Assembly: GCA_036499545.1 (NCBI GenBank)
Contig: DASYDR010000131.1
Coordinates: forward strand, 1-18,405
Origin: Plastoroseomonas sp036499545
Lineage (GTDB): Bacteria > Pseudomonadota > Alphaproteobacteria > Acetobacterales > Acetobacteraceae
Length of the DNA: 18,405 bases
Direction: 5' to 3'
In this document: positions 1 through 7,501 of the stretch, one piece after another
Layout of the letters: the number at the start of each line of letters is the position of its first letter
Numbering within the stretch: position 1 is the first letter of the stretch
Notes under the pieces: model-generated
Told to the model about the DNA's origin: nothing
Database searches by the model: none
The model's input: the letters and a program-made list of their open reading frames with translations, nothing else
Program-made: the position numbers and the translations under genes

Positions 1-710
1 TGGTGGCGGAACAGGAAGTCGAGCAGCGCGTCGCTCTCCGCCTTCTCCAGCCCCTCGATCACCGTCGCATAGCCCGGGTTGCAATAGAGCACGCGGCGGC
101 CGGTGACCGGATGAATGCGGAAGATCGGCTGGCTGACCGGCGGCTTCTTCGCCCGCTGTTCCGGCGTCAGCGCCTTGCGGATGCTGCCCGGCCGCGCCCG
201 CATCATGTCCCAGAATTTCTCGAAGTCATGGATGGCGCTGCGGCCTTCCAGGCGGTCCCGCACCTCCGCCGGCAGCGCCTCATAGGCGGCATGCTGGTTG
301 CGGAACTGGGTGGCGCCGAGCGCCCGGCCGTCGCGCCGCGGCACCCGCCTGGCATGCAGCACATTGGCCAGCGCGATCTCATGCGAATAGCTCATGTCGG
401 TATGCCAGCCCTGGCCGGCATCGTGCAGCCCGACCGGCTTGCCGGCCGCGTCCTTCATGTTGGAGAGCAGCATCACCTCGGGGTGGCCGGGCGCGTGGAA
501 CAGGTTCGCGACATTCACCTCCAGCTCACCGAAGCGGGATCCGAAGGCGGAGACCTGGGGCGCATCCAGGTCCTGGTCTGGAAAGCAGAGCACGCCGAAT
601 TCACCGAGCGCCCGCAACACGTCGCGCCGGGCGCCGTCGTCGAGGGGGCGCGACAGGTCGATCCCCGTCACCCGGGCACCGAGCCCCGCATTGCTGGGGG
701 TGATGTGCAT
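1..710 (-). CDS. TauD/TfdA family Fe(II)/2-oxoglutarate-dependent dioxygenase (C-terminus beyond window)
   Basis: The reading frame is open from an ATG at 710-708 to the left edge of the window, giving 236 residues and no stop, so the 3' end lies outside. The N-terminus (ITPSNAGLGARVTGIDLSRP) is the usual opening of the TauD/TfdA family. The iron-binding HxD motif is visible as WHTDMSY (His103, Asp105). Residues 198-215 (RIHPVTGRRVLYCNPGY) match the family's 2-oxoglutarate-side region. The distal iron-ligand His and the Arg that binds 2-oxoglutarate would lie beyond the window. Enzymes of this family use Fe(II), O2 and 2-oxoglutarate to hydroxylate taurine, phenoxyacetates, alkyl sulfates and other small acids; the substrate cannot be read here. 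An AGGGAGA ribosome-binding site precedes the ATG. The gene is divergent from the DadA-like gene, with 76 bp between start codons, so shared control is possible. Confidence 0.88.
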   Translation of the reverse strand, partial: MHITPSNAGLGARVTGIDLSRPLDDGARRDVLRALGEFGVLCFPDQDLDAPQVSAFGSRFGELEVNVANLFHAPGHPEVMLLSNMKDAAGKPVGLHDAGQGWHTDMSYSHEIALANVLHARRVPRRDGRALGATQFRNQHAAYEALPAEVRDRLEGRSAIHDFEKFWDMMRARPGSIRKALTPEQRAKKPPVSQPIFRIHPVTGRRVLYCNPGYATVIEGLEKAESDALLDFLFRH

Positions 711-786
711 GGCTGTTCTCCCTGGCACGACAGAATCGGGCAGGGCACGGCTTCCGTCAACGCCATGCGCGCGGCAGTCTGGCGGC

Positions 787-2025
787 ATGAAACAGGTGGT
801 CATCATCGGTGCCGGCATCGTCGGCCTCTGCCTTGGCTGGCATTGCGCGCGACGCGGCATGGCGGTCACGCTGCTCGATGCCGGGGAGCCGGGCGGCGGC
901 GCGTCCTCCGGCAATGCCGGGGCGATCAGTGCGGGATCCGTCGCGCCGCTGGCCATGCCCGGCGTGCTGCGCCAGGTGCCCGGCATGCTGACCGATCCCC
1001 GCGGCGCGCTGCATATTCCGTTCGGCTACTGGCCGCGCGCCCTGCCCTGGCTGCTCCGCTTCGTCGCCAGCGCCCGCCCGGCCCGGGTGGAGGCCATCGC
1101 CAATGCTCTCGGCGCGCTGCAATTCGGCGCCATGGAGCGCCACCGCGAGATCATGGCGGCCGAAGGCGCGCTCGACCTGATCCGGGAAACCGGCCAGCTC
1201 TACCTCTATCGGGACGACGCCCATCTCGCGAAGGACGCCTCCGGCTGGGCACTGCGCGTGCAGCATGGCATGCGGGTCGAACGGCTGGACGCCGCCGGCA
1301 TCGCCGCGCTGGAGCCGGGCATCGACCCAGCCTATCAGCTCGGCCTGTTCCTGCCGGAACAGGGCAGCGTCACCAACCCGAAGCGCCTGGCGGAGGTCGT
1401 CGCCCGCGGCATCGAACGCCAGGGCGGCCGCGTCCTGCGCGCCCGCGTCGCCGCCATCGCCAGCGAAGGCGGCCGCGCCATCGGCGCCATGACCGAAGCA
1501 GGCCTGGTCCCCGGCGACATCACCGTGCTTGCCGCCGGCGCCTTCTCCGCCCGGCTGCTGGCGCCGCTCGGCATCCGGGTGCCGCTGGAAACCCAGCGCG
1601 GCTACCACATCATGCTGCCCGATGCCGGCGTCACCCCGCAGCGCCCGCTGATCCCCGCCGACCGCAAGGCTTTCATCAGCCCGATGGAGCATGGCCTCCG
1701 CCTCGCCGGCACCGTCGAATTCGGCGGCCTCGACCGCGCGCCGACCCCGAAGCGCGCTGCCCTGCTGCTGGACGACCTGGCCAAGGTCTATCCCCAGGCG
1801 CGCAGCGAAGGCGCCGAAGGCTTCTGGATGGGCCATCGCCCCTGCCTGCCCGACAGCCTGCCGGTGCTCGGCCCCGTCGCCCGGCTGCCCGGCCTCTGGT
1901 GCGCCTTCGGCCATGGCCATCTCGGCCTCACCGGCTCCGCCCCGACCGGCGCCCTGCTGGCCGCCGCCATCGCCGGCGAACGCCTGAATATCGACCTGGA
2001 GCCCTTCGCCATCGAACGTTTCTGA
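787..2025 (+). CDS. FAD-dependent oxidoreductase, D-amino-acid dehydrogenase (DadA)-like
   Basis: The protein has 412 residues, normal for the DadA/DAO family (about 410-435). The dinucleotide-binding motif GAGIVG is at residues 8-13, followed by acidic Asp31, which would bind the FAD ribose. A Gly-rich segment GGGASSGNAG (37-46) resembles the ASxANAG signature of DadA. The C-terminal GHGHLGLTGSAPTG is the second FAD-contacting loop of this fold. DadA-type enzymes deaminate D-amino acids oxidatively to 2-oxo acids and pass electrons to the respiratory chain; related members use sarcosine, hydroxyproline or opines. Substrate is inference. The frame is open upstream to 394, but translation should begin at the ATG at 787, because the glycine loop follows it directly and the upstream part is antisense to the dioxygenase gene. 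The ribosome-binding site is weak (TGGCGG). Confidence 0.85.
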   Translation: MKQVVIIGAGIVGLCLGWHCARRGMAVTLLDAGEPGGGASSGNAGAISAGSVAPLAMPGVLRQVPGMLTDPRGALHIPFGYWPRALPWLLRFVASARPARVEAIANALGALQFGAMERHREIMAAEGALDLIRETGQLYLYRDDAHLAKDASGWALRVQHGMRVERLDAAGIAALEPGIDPAYQLGLFLPEQGSVTNPKRLAEVVARGIERQGGRVLRARVAAIASEGGRAIGAMTEAGLVPGDITVLAAGAFSARLLAPLGIRVPLETQRGYHIMLPDAGVTPQRPLIPADRKAFISPMEHGLRLAGTVEFGGLDRAPTPKRAALLLDDLAKVYPQARSEGAEGFWMGHRPCLPDSLPVLGPVARLPGLWCAFGHGHLGLTGSAPTGALLAAAIAGERLNIDLEPFAIERF

Positions 2026-2197
2026 AGGTGCGCATCCCGGGAGGGCGCTGCCCTCCCGGACCCACCCGGCAGAGGCCCAGGGCCTCTGCACCCTGGCAAT
2101 CAGGGCACCCAATAAAGCAGGTCCAGGAGGGTCTACCCTCCTGGCGGATGGGGTCTGGGGAAGGCAGCGCCTTCCCCAGGGCGCAACCTCAACCCGG
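2026..2197. terminator. Convergent spacer with four strong hairpins (terminator or palindromic-repeat cluster)
   Basis: The spacer between two converging genes holds four near-perfect inverted repeats. The arms are 2037-2046/2050-2059 (10 bp, loop GCT), 2069-2078/2080-2089 (10 bp around one base), 2123-2131/2136-2144 (9 bp) and 2155-2165/2169-2179 (11 bp, loop AGC). A weaker CCCTG/CAGGG pair is at 2091-2105. One strong stem lies within about 20 bases of each flanking stop codon, as expected for a two-way terminator. None is followed by a T-run. The similar purine-rich arms (GGAGGG, GGGGAAGG) suggest a lineage-specific palindromic repeat family. Structure is seen directly; function is inferred. 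Confidence 0.65.
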
Positions 2198-3184
2198 TCA
2201 CGCCCGCCCTTCCTGCACCGCGTGGCAGGCCACCATCGCTGCTTCCGCCGCCGCCAGCAGCTCCGGGCGTTCGCGGCGGCAGCGGTCGTTGGCGAGCGGG
2301 CAACGCGGGTGGAAGGCGCAGCCGGTGGGCGGGCTGATCGGGCTGGGGACTTCGCCGCCGACCGGGGTGCGGGTGCGGCCGGACATGTCCAGGTCCGGGA
2401 TCGCTTCCATCAGGGCGCGCGTGTAGGGGTGGCGCGGCGCGGTGAAGAGGGCTTCCGCGGGGGCAAGTTCGGCGAGGCGGCCGAGATACATCACGCCGAT
2501 GCGGTCGCTGACCTGGCGCACGACCGCGAGATTGTGGCTGATGAAGAGGTAGGTCAGGCCGAGGCGGCGCTGCAGGTCCATCATCAGGTTGAGGATCTGC
2601 GCCTGGACGGAGACGTCGAGGGCGGAGGTGGGTTCGTCGCAGACTAGGAATTCGGGATTGGAGGACAGCGCGCGGGCGATGGAGATGCGCTGGCGCTGGC
2701 CGCCCGAGAATTCATGCGGGAACTTGTTGCCGTCCAGGGGCGAAAGGCCGACCTGGGTGAGAAGCTGGCCGACCCGGGCCAGGACGGCGTCGCGATCAGG
2801 CTCCAGATGGAAGGCGCGGATCGGCTCGGCGATGATGTCCGCCACGCGCCAGCGCGGATTCAGGCTGGCATAGGGATCCTGGAAGATCATCTGCATGCGT
2901 CGTCGCTGATCGGCGGCGGCGCGGGCCTGGCGCAGGTCATGCCCGTCGAAGAGGACGTGGCCGGCGGTGGTGCCGTAGAGGCCGACCATCATGCGGGCGA
3001 CGGTGGATTTGCCGCAGCCGCTTTCACCGACGAGCGCGAGGGTGCTGCCCTTCGGGATCGAGAAGGAGATGCCGTCGACGGCGCGCAGCGTCCGGCGGCC
3101 TTCGCGCGCGATCAGGCGCTGGAGCGCGGGGCGCGAGACGTCGAAGTGGCGGACGAGATCCACGGCCTCGATGAAGTCAGGCAT
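2198..3184 (-). CDS. Oligopeptide/dipeptide ABC transporter ATP-binding protein (DppF-like)
   Basis: The protein has 328 residues. The complete ABC ATPase motif set is present: Walker A GESGCGKST (53-61), Q-loop Gln102 in FQDP, signature SGGQRQR (160-166), Walker B FLVCDEP (179-185) with D-loop SALD, and H-loop His217. The C-terminal tail carries the oligopeptide/dipeptide extension TGCAFHPRCPLANDRC (287-302), with the cysteines typical of DppF/OppF. It powers import together with the neighbouring ATPase as a heterodimer on the cytoplasmic face. It is the last gene of the four-gene minus-strand operon, and its start overlaps the end of the upstream ATPase gene by 8 bp, indicating translational coupling. 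The substrate class (peptides, or nickel, glutathione or other small molecules used by the same family) cannot be settled from sequence. Confidence 0.93.
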   Translation of the reverse strand: MPDFIEAVDLVRHFDVSRPALQRLIAREGRRTLRAVDGISFSIPKGSTLALVGESGCGKSTVARMMVGLYGTTAGHVLFDGHDLRQARAAADQRRRMQMIFQDPYASLNPRWRVADIIAEPIRAFHLEPDRDAVLARVGQLLTQVGLSPLDGNKFPHEFSGGQRQRISIARALSSNPEFLVCDEPTSALDVSVQAQILNLMMDLQRRLGLTYLFISHNLAVVRQVSDRIGVMYLGRLAELAPAEALFTAPRHPYTRALMEAIPDLDMSGRTRTPVGGEVPSPISPPTGCAFHPRCPLANDRCRRERPELLAAAEAAMVACHAVQEGRA

Positions 3185-4157
3185 GGGCCGGGCTCTTGTA
3201 ATGCAGCCAGCAGGCGGCGTCGGTGGTGCCGGCGTCCATCAGCTCGGGGCGTTCGACGGGGCAGCGGGAAAACACCTGCGGGCAGCGCGGGTGATAGGCG
3301 CAGCCGGACGGGATCGCGGAGAGGCGCGGCATGGCGCCGTCGATCTGCGCCAGGCGGTCGACCCGGCGGTCGAGCGGCGGGATGGAGGCCATCAGCCCGG
3401 CGGTATAGGGATGGCGCGGGGCTTTGACGACGTCCCGCACCGGGCCGATCTCGGCGATGCGGCCGGCATACATGACGGCGACCCGGTCGGCGGTTTCGGC
3501 GATGACGCCCATGTCATGGGTGACGAGCATCATGGCGGTGCCCTTCTCCCGCGCCAGGCGCTTCAGCAGCGCGATGACCTGGGCCTGGATGGAGACGTCG
3601 AGCGCGGTGGTGGGCTCGTCCGCGACGATCAGCTTCGGCTCGGCGCAGAGGGCGAGTGCGATGACGACGCGCTGGCGCATGCCGCCCGAGAATTCATGCG
3701 GGTAGCTGTCGACGCGCTGGGCGGCGGCCGGAATGCCGACCAGCTGCAGCCATTCGACGGCGCGGCGCCTGGCTTCGGCCGGCCTGATCGGCAAATGGGT
3801 CAGCATGGTCTCCGCGAGCTGGTCGCCCACGGTGTGGAGCGGGTTCAAGGTGGTCAGCGGATCCTGGAAGATGGCGCCGATTTCCCGCCCGCGGATCCGG
3901 CGCATCTGCTCGTAGCGGAGATCGTCGATGCGGCGGCCCTCGAGCAGGATCCGGCCGCCGGCGATGCGGCCGGGCGGTTCCAGCAGGCCGATGATGGCGG
4001 CGCCGGTCATCGATTTGCCGGCACCGGATTCGCCCACGACGCCGAGCACCTCGCCGGGGGCGATGGCGAAGGAGACGCTGTCGAGCGCCACCAGCGTGCC
4101 GCGCCGGGTCGGGAATTCGACGCGCAGGTCCTGCACTTCAAGGATGGGGTTGGGCAT
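3177..4157 (-). CDS. Oligopeptide/dipeptide ABC transporter ATP-binding protein (DppD-like)
   Basis: The protein has 326 residues from the ATG at 4157. It shows Walker A GESGAGKSM (42-50), Q-loop Gln98, signature SGGMRQR (157-163), Walker B LIVADEP (176-182) and H-loop His214. The C-terminal SGCAYHPRCP segment is the oligopeptide-transport extension. The SGGMRQR signature, against SGGQRQR in its partner, is the usual distinction between the DppD-like and DppF-like subunits. The frame also allows a TTG start at 4172 that overlaps the upstream stop as TTGA, adding five residues (MRAGP). I prefer the ATG because MPNPILEVQDL is the normal family start. It lies 11 bases after the DppC-like stop and runs 8 bp into the DppF-like gene. 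Confidence 0.93.
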   Translation of the reverse strand: MPNPILEVQDLRVEFPTRRGTLVALDSVSFAIAPGEVLGVVGESGAGKSMTGAAIIGLLEPPGRIAGGRILLEGRRIDDLRYEQMRRIRGREIGAIFQDPLTTLNPLHTVGDQLAETMLTHLPIRPAEARRRAVEWLQLVGIPAAAQRVDSYPHEFSGGMRQRVVIALALCAEPKLIVADEPTTALDVSIQAQVIALLKRLAREKGTAMMLVTHDMGVIAETADRVAVMYAGRIAEIGPVRDVVKAPRHPYTAGLMASIPPLDRRVDRLAQIDGAMPRLSAIPSGCAYHPRCPQVFSRCPVERPELMDAGTTDAACWLHYKSPAHA

Positions 4158-4168
4158 CGGGCCGGCTC

Positions 4169-5083
4169 TCAACGCAGTCTCGGGTTCAGGGCGTCACGCA
4201 GCCAGTCGCCCAGCAGGTTGACCGCCAGGACCATCGCGACCAGCACCGCGCTGGGGAAGGTCGCGATCCACCATTCGCCGCTCTGCAGGAAGTCATTGCC
4301 GATATTGATCAGCGTGCCGAGCGAGGGCTGGGTCTGCGGCAGGCCGACGCCGAGGAAGGAGAGCGTCGCTTCGGAGAGAATGGCCAGGCCGAGATTGAGC
4401 GTCGCGATCACCAGCACGGGGCCGAGCACATTGGGCAGCACATGGCTGGCCATGATGCGCAGGCCCGGCACGCCGATGACGCGGGCGGCCAGGACATATT
4501 CCTTGTTGCGCTCGACCAGGGTGGAGCCGCGCACCGTGCGGGCGAATTTCGGCCATTCGCTGATGCCGATGGCGAAGACCACGACCAGCAGCGCGAACTG
4601 GTCGTGCACGTCCTGCGAGACGACGGCGCGCACGACGCCGTTCACCAGCAGCGCCACCAGGATCGCCGGAAAGGTGAGCTGGATGTCGGCGATCCGCATC
4701 AGCACGGAATCGACGCTGCCGCCGGCATAGCCGGCAATCAGCCCGAGCGAGATGCCGAAGACGGCGGCGAAGGCGGTGGCGCAGAGCCCGACCAGCAGCG
4801 AGATGCGGGTGCCGTAGAGGATCGCGGACAGCACGTCCCGCCCCTGCCCGTCGGCGCCGAGCGGATAGGTGGCGACCCCGCCATCTTCCCAGAATGGTGG
4901 CGTGAAGGCGTCGCCGAGGTCGAGCGAGGCGAGGTCGAAGGGATCATGCGGCGCGATCAGCGGGGCCAGCAGCGCGCCGCCGATGCAGATCAGGGCCACG
5001 AGGGCGGCGAGGATGGTGATGGGGGACCGCTTGAAGGACCACCAGAGGTCGGAATCGCGGAAGCGGGCAATGGCGCCGGGCAT
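4169..5083 (-). CDS. Dipeptide/oligopeptide ABC transporter permease (DppC-like)
   Basis: The protein has 304 residues, normal for DppC (about 300). It shows an N-terminal transmembrane helix (ITILAALVALICIGGALLAP), then the periplasmic segment ending PLGADGQGRDVLSAILYGTR, a hallmark of DppC/OppC. The EAA coupling loop, which contacts the ATPases, is EYVLAARVIGVPGLRIMASH. Several further membrane helices and a closing GDWLRDALNPRLR are typical. The frame runs open upstream to 5695, but that part is antisense-frame sequence over the DppB-like gene. The ATG at 5083, two bases after that gene's stop, gives the right length and start (MPGAIARFRDSDLWWSFKRS). It forms the transmembrane pore with the DppB-like subunit. 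Confidence 0.93.
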   Translation of the reverse strand: MPGAIARFRDSDLWWSFKRSPITILAALVALICIGGALLAPLIAPHDPFDLASLDLGDAFTPPFWEDGGVATYPLGADGQGRDVLSAILYGTRISLLVGLCATAFAAVFGISLGLIAGYAGGSVDSVLMRIADIQLTFPAILVALLVNGVVRAVVSQDVHDQFALLVVVFAIGISEWPKFARTVRGSTLVERNKEYVLAARVIGVPGLRIMASHVLPNVLGPVLVIATLNLGLAILSEATLSFLGVGLPQTQPSLGTLINIGNDFLQSGEWWIATFPSAVLVAMVLAVNLLGDWLRDALNPRLR

Positions 5084-5085
5084 GG

Positions 5086-6069
5086 TCAATGCCCCCCGCG
5101 CCCGCGGCCCGTGCGCAGGCGCGGATCCACGACGTAGTAGAGCAGGTCGACGATCAGGTTGATCACCACGAAGACGCAGGCGATCAGCAGCAGGTAGGCG
5201 GCCATCACCGGGATATCGGCGCTGCTGACGCTCTGGATGAAGAGGAAGCCCATGCCGGGCCATTGGAAGACGGTCTCGGTCACGATGGCGAAGGCGATGA
5301 TGGAGCCGAGCTGCAGCCCGACCACGGTGATGACCGGCACCAGCGTGTTCTGCAGCGCATGGCCGAAATTGACGGCGCGGTTGGACAGACCGCGGGCGCG
5401 GGCGAACTTGATGTAGTCGGTGCGCAGCACCTCCATCATCTCCGCCCGCACCAGGCGCATGATGAGCGTGAGCTGGAACAGGCCGAGCGTGATGGCAGGC
5501 AGGATCAGCGCCCGGAGGCCGGACCAGGTGAGCAGCCCGGTGCTCCACCAGCCGATATCCACCGTGTCGCCGCGGCCGTAGCTCGGCAGCCAGCCCAGCC
5601 AGACGGCGAAGAGCTGGATCAGCAGGATGCCGATCAGGAAGGTCGGCAGGGAGACGCCGATCAGGCTGAACGCCAGGAAGGCGCGGCTCAGCCACGAATT
5701 GCGGTAGAGCCCGGTGAAGACGCCGAGCAGCACGCCGATGAGGACGGCGATGATGGCGGCGCAGAAGGCGAGTTCCAGCGTCGCCGGCGCGCGTTCCGCG
5801 ATCAGGTCCGCGACCGGCCGCGCCAGGCGGTAGGACAGGCCGAAATCGCCATGCAGCGCATGCAGGGCGAAGCGGGCGAACTGCACCCAGAAGGGCTGGT
5901 CGAGGCCGAGGCCGGCGACCAGCGCGGCGCGCTGCGCCTCCGTGAAGTCCTGCCCCAGCATGATGGCGACCGGGTCGCCGATATAGGTGAACATCGCGAA
6001 GCTGATCAGCGCGACCGCCAGCAGCACCGGGATGGATTGCAGGATGCGGCCGATGATGAAGGCGAACAT
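5086..6069 (-). CDS. Dipeptide/oligopeptide ABC transporter permease (DppB-like)
   Basis: The protein has 327 residues. The N-terminal membrane helix (GRILQSIPVLLAVALISFAM) is followed by FTYIGDPVAIMLGQ and GDFGLSYRLARPVADLIAER, both characteristic of DppB/OppB. The EAA coupling loop is TDYIKFARARGLSNRAVNFGHALQN, and the C-terminus ends LIVDLLYYVVDPRLR, the family signature. It is the first gene of the four-gene operon. No periplasmic substrate-binding protein gene, which usually precedes dppB, is present: the gene upstream is an unrelated AI-2E-type membrane protein. The binding protein must be encoded elsewhere, perhaps beyond this window. A 13-codon upstream reading frame ends in TGATG overlapping this start. 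Confidence 0.93.
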   Translation of the reverse strand: MFAFIIGRILQSIPVLLAVALISFAMFTYIGDPVAIMLGQDFTEAQRAALVAGLGLDQPFWVQFARFALHALHGDFGLSYRLARPVADLIAERAPATLELAFCAAIIAVLIGVLLGVFTGLYRNSWLSRAFLAFSLIGVSLPTFLIGILLIQLFAVWLGWLPSYGRGDTVDIGWWSTGLLTWSGLRALILPAITLGLFQLTLIMRLVRAEMMEVLRTDYIKFARARGLSNRAVNFGHALQNTLVPVITVVGLQLGSIIAFAIVTETVFQWPGMGFLFIQSVSSADIPVMAAYLLLIACVFVVINLIVDLLYYVVDPRLRTGRGRGGH

Positions 6070-6254
6070 CAGCGGGGTCCCACGCTCAAGGTGCGCTCAC
6101 GCCTGAGCATGGGTGATCGGTGCCGTCCAGGACCGCCCTCGCGGTCGCCAGAACCCACGTCCACATCGGTGTCCCCCGCCGCATTCCCGCGATCGTCTCC
6201 GGTCACTCTATCGCCATTGCTCGCCGGCGCGCAGTCCCCTTCTGCGGCCCCGCG
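6070..6254 (-). promoter_or_regulatory. Probable promoter/leader of the peptide transporter operon
   Basis: These 185 bases separate the AI-2E-type gene stop from the DppB-like start on the same strand, enough for a separate promoter. An interrupted inverted repeat GCTCA (6084-6088) / TGAGC (6104-6108), with flanking GG/CC pairing, lies 15 to 40 bases before the start codon. A possible 13-codon leader frame (6110-6069, MLRRERTLSVGPR) overlaps the start as TGATG but has no clear ribosome-binding site. I do not recognise a -35/-10 pair. Confidence 0.3.
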
Positions 6255-7352
6255 TCAGCCCGGCGTCGTGTCCGCCGGTTCCGTCCGCAGCTGCCCATCG
6301 GGCGAAGCCTTGCGGCCGGTCGCGAATTCCATCGCCAGGGTATAGCCGACTGCGAGCACCACCGGCCCCAGGAACAGGCCGAGGAAGCCGAAGGCGAAGA
6401 CGCCGCCGAGCGCGCCGAGAATCGTCAGCAGCAATGGCAGATCGGCGCCGCGGCTGATCATCATCGGCCGGATGACGTTGTCGACGGACGAGATGCCGAG
6501 CGCGCCGTAGAGCCCCATGAAGATGCCCCAGCCGGTGGAGCCCTGCACGAAAAGCCAGATCGTCGCCGGGATCCAGACCACCGGCGCGCCGACCGGCAGG
6601 ATGGAGATGGCGCCGGCGACGATGCCGAGCAGCACCGGCTGCGGCACGCCGGCGATCCAGAGGCCGAGCGCGGTCATGATCCCTTGCGCGACGGCGGTGC
6701 CGATCAGCCCCCAGACCACGCCCTTGGTGACGCTGGCGACCAGCGCGATCAGGCGTGCCGCGTCGGCGCCGCCGACCCGCACCACCAGGGCTTCCATCCG
6801 GTCCGCGATCGCCGGCCCGTCGCGGTAGAAGAAGAAAGCCAGCACGATGGCGACCAGCAGCTCCGCGATGCCGGACAGCAGCGACAGCAGCGCCGAAAGG
6901 GCGAATTGCGCCAGCGTCCCGGCATAGGGGCGGGCCAGGCCGACGACGCCCGAGAGATCGAGCTCCACGCTGCCGAGCAGCCCGTCGATATAGCCGCCGA
7001 CCAGCGGCAGGTTGCTGGCCCAGTTGCCGAAATTGGGGATGCCCTGGGTGATCAGCCGCTCGATGGCGCCGCGCAGGCCGTCGATATCGTCGCGTCCGGT
7101 CGGTGCGGCCAGCACCAGCGGCAGGCCGATGAGCAGAAATTCGACGGTCACCATCACGCCCGCCGCCCAGCCGGGCGACAGGCGCAGCCGGTCCCGCAGC
7201 AGCCGGCAGAGCGGCCAGGTGGTGTAGGCGAGGATCGCCGCCCAGAGCAGCGCCGAGACGAATGGCTTGATGACCAGGAAGCAGGCGATGGCCAGTCCCG
7301 CGAGTGCGACGATCCCGATCAGCCGGGCGGGGCGCAGGGTATCGGTGATCAT
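6255..7352 (-). CDS. AI-2E family transporter (YdiK/PerM-type membrane protein)
   Basis: The protein has 365 residues, close to E. coli YdiK (about 370). Two N-terminal helices (LIGIVALAGLAIACFLVIKPF, then FVSALLWAAILAYTTWPLCR) are followed by a soluble segment and several further hydrophobic spans, about eight in all. The family motif near the C-terminus, SSVDNVIRPMMISRGADLPLL, is clear. Members are proposed exporters or permeases of small metabolites, including autoinducer-2 in one case (TqsA); most have no assigned substrate. The frame is open to 7508, but the ATG at 7352 has a good AGGAAG ribosome-binding site and starts directly before the first membrane helix. The extra 52 residues would be Gly/Pro/Arg-rich, non-family sequence in the intergenic region. 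The gene is divergent from hyi. Confidence 0.88.
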   Translation of the reverse strand: MITDTLRPARLIGIVALAGLAIACFLVIKPFVSALLWAAILAYTTWPLCRLLRDRLRLSPGWAAGVMVTVEFLLIGLPLVLAAPTGRDDIDGLRGAIERLITQGIPNFGNWASNLPLVGGYIDGLLGSVELDLSGVVGLARPYAGTLAQFALSALLSLLSGIAELLVAIVLAFFFYRDGPAIADRMEALVVRVGGADAARLIALVASVTKGVVWGLIGTAVAQGIMTALGLWIAGVPQPVLLGIVAGAISILPVGAPVVWIPATIWLFVQGSTGWGIFMGLYGALGISSVDNVIRPMMISRGADLPLLLTILGALGGVFAFGFLGLFLGPVVLAVGYTLAMEFATGRKASPDGQLRTEPADTTPG

Positions 7353-7501
7353 CAGCCTTCCTGAGGACGCAATCCCGCCACCCTTGCCCGGTGGCGCAGC
7401 CCCCCGCAACGAAAACCTTCGCGCCGGCAATCTTCCGGGGGGTGGCCGCCCGCCGCCGGCACCGCTAGCTTCGCCCGCATCCAGGGTAGGAGCTCCGACC
7501 G
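7353..7501. promoter_or_regulatory. Divergent intergenic region between the AI-2E-type gene and hyi
   Basis: The 149 bases between two start codons must contain both promoters. One hairpin is clear, CGCCACC (7376-7382) / GGTGGCG (7390-7396) with a 7-base loop, close to the minus-strand start. A TAGGAG ribosome-binding site for hyi lies at about 7488-7493. I cannot identify a convincing -35/-10 pair on either strand. Confidence 0.35.

Noticed and set aside
3..786. Plus-strand open frame across the dioxygenase region
   Set aside because: The minus strand encodes an unmistakable TauD/TfdA protein with an HxD motif; the plus frame has no family likeness.
757..2112. 451-codon minus-strand frame opposite the DadA-like gene
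   Set aside because: The composition is typical of antisense high-GC frames, and the plus strand encodes a complete flavoprotein with motifs in place.
5084..5695. N-terminal extension of the DppC-like frame
   Set aside because: It lies over the DppB-like gene in another frame and has Arg/His/Pro-rich shadow composition; the family start is at 5083.
2991..6345. Long plus-strand open frames opposite the ABC transporter genes
   Set aside because: They have Asp/Gly/Gln/His-rich composition without recognisable domains, and the minus strand encodes four clear transporter subunits. Shadow frames.
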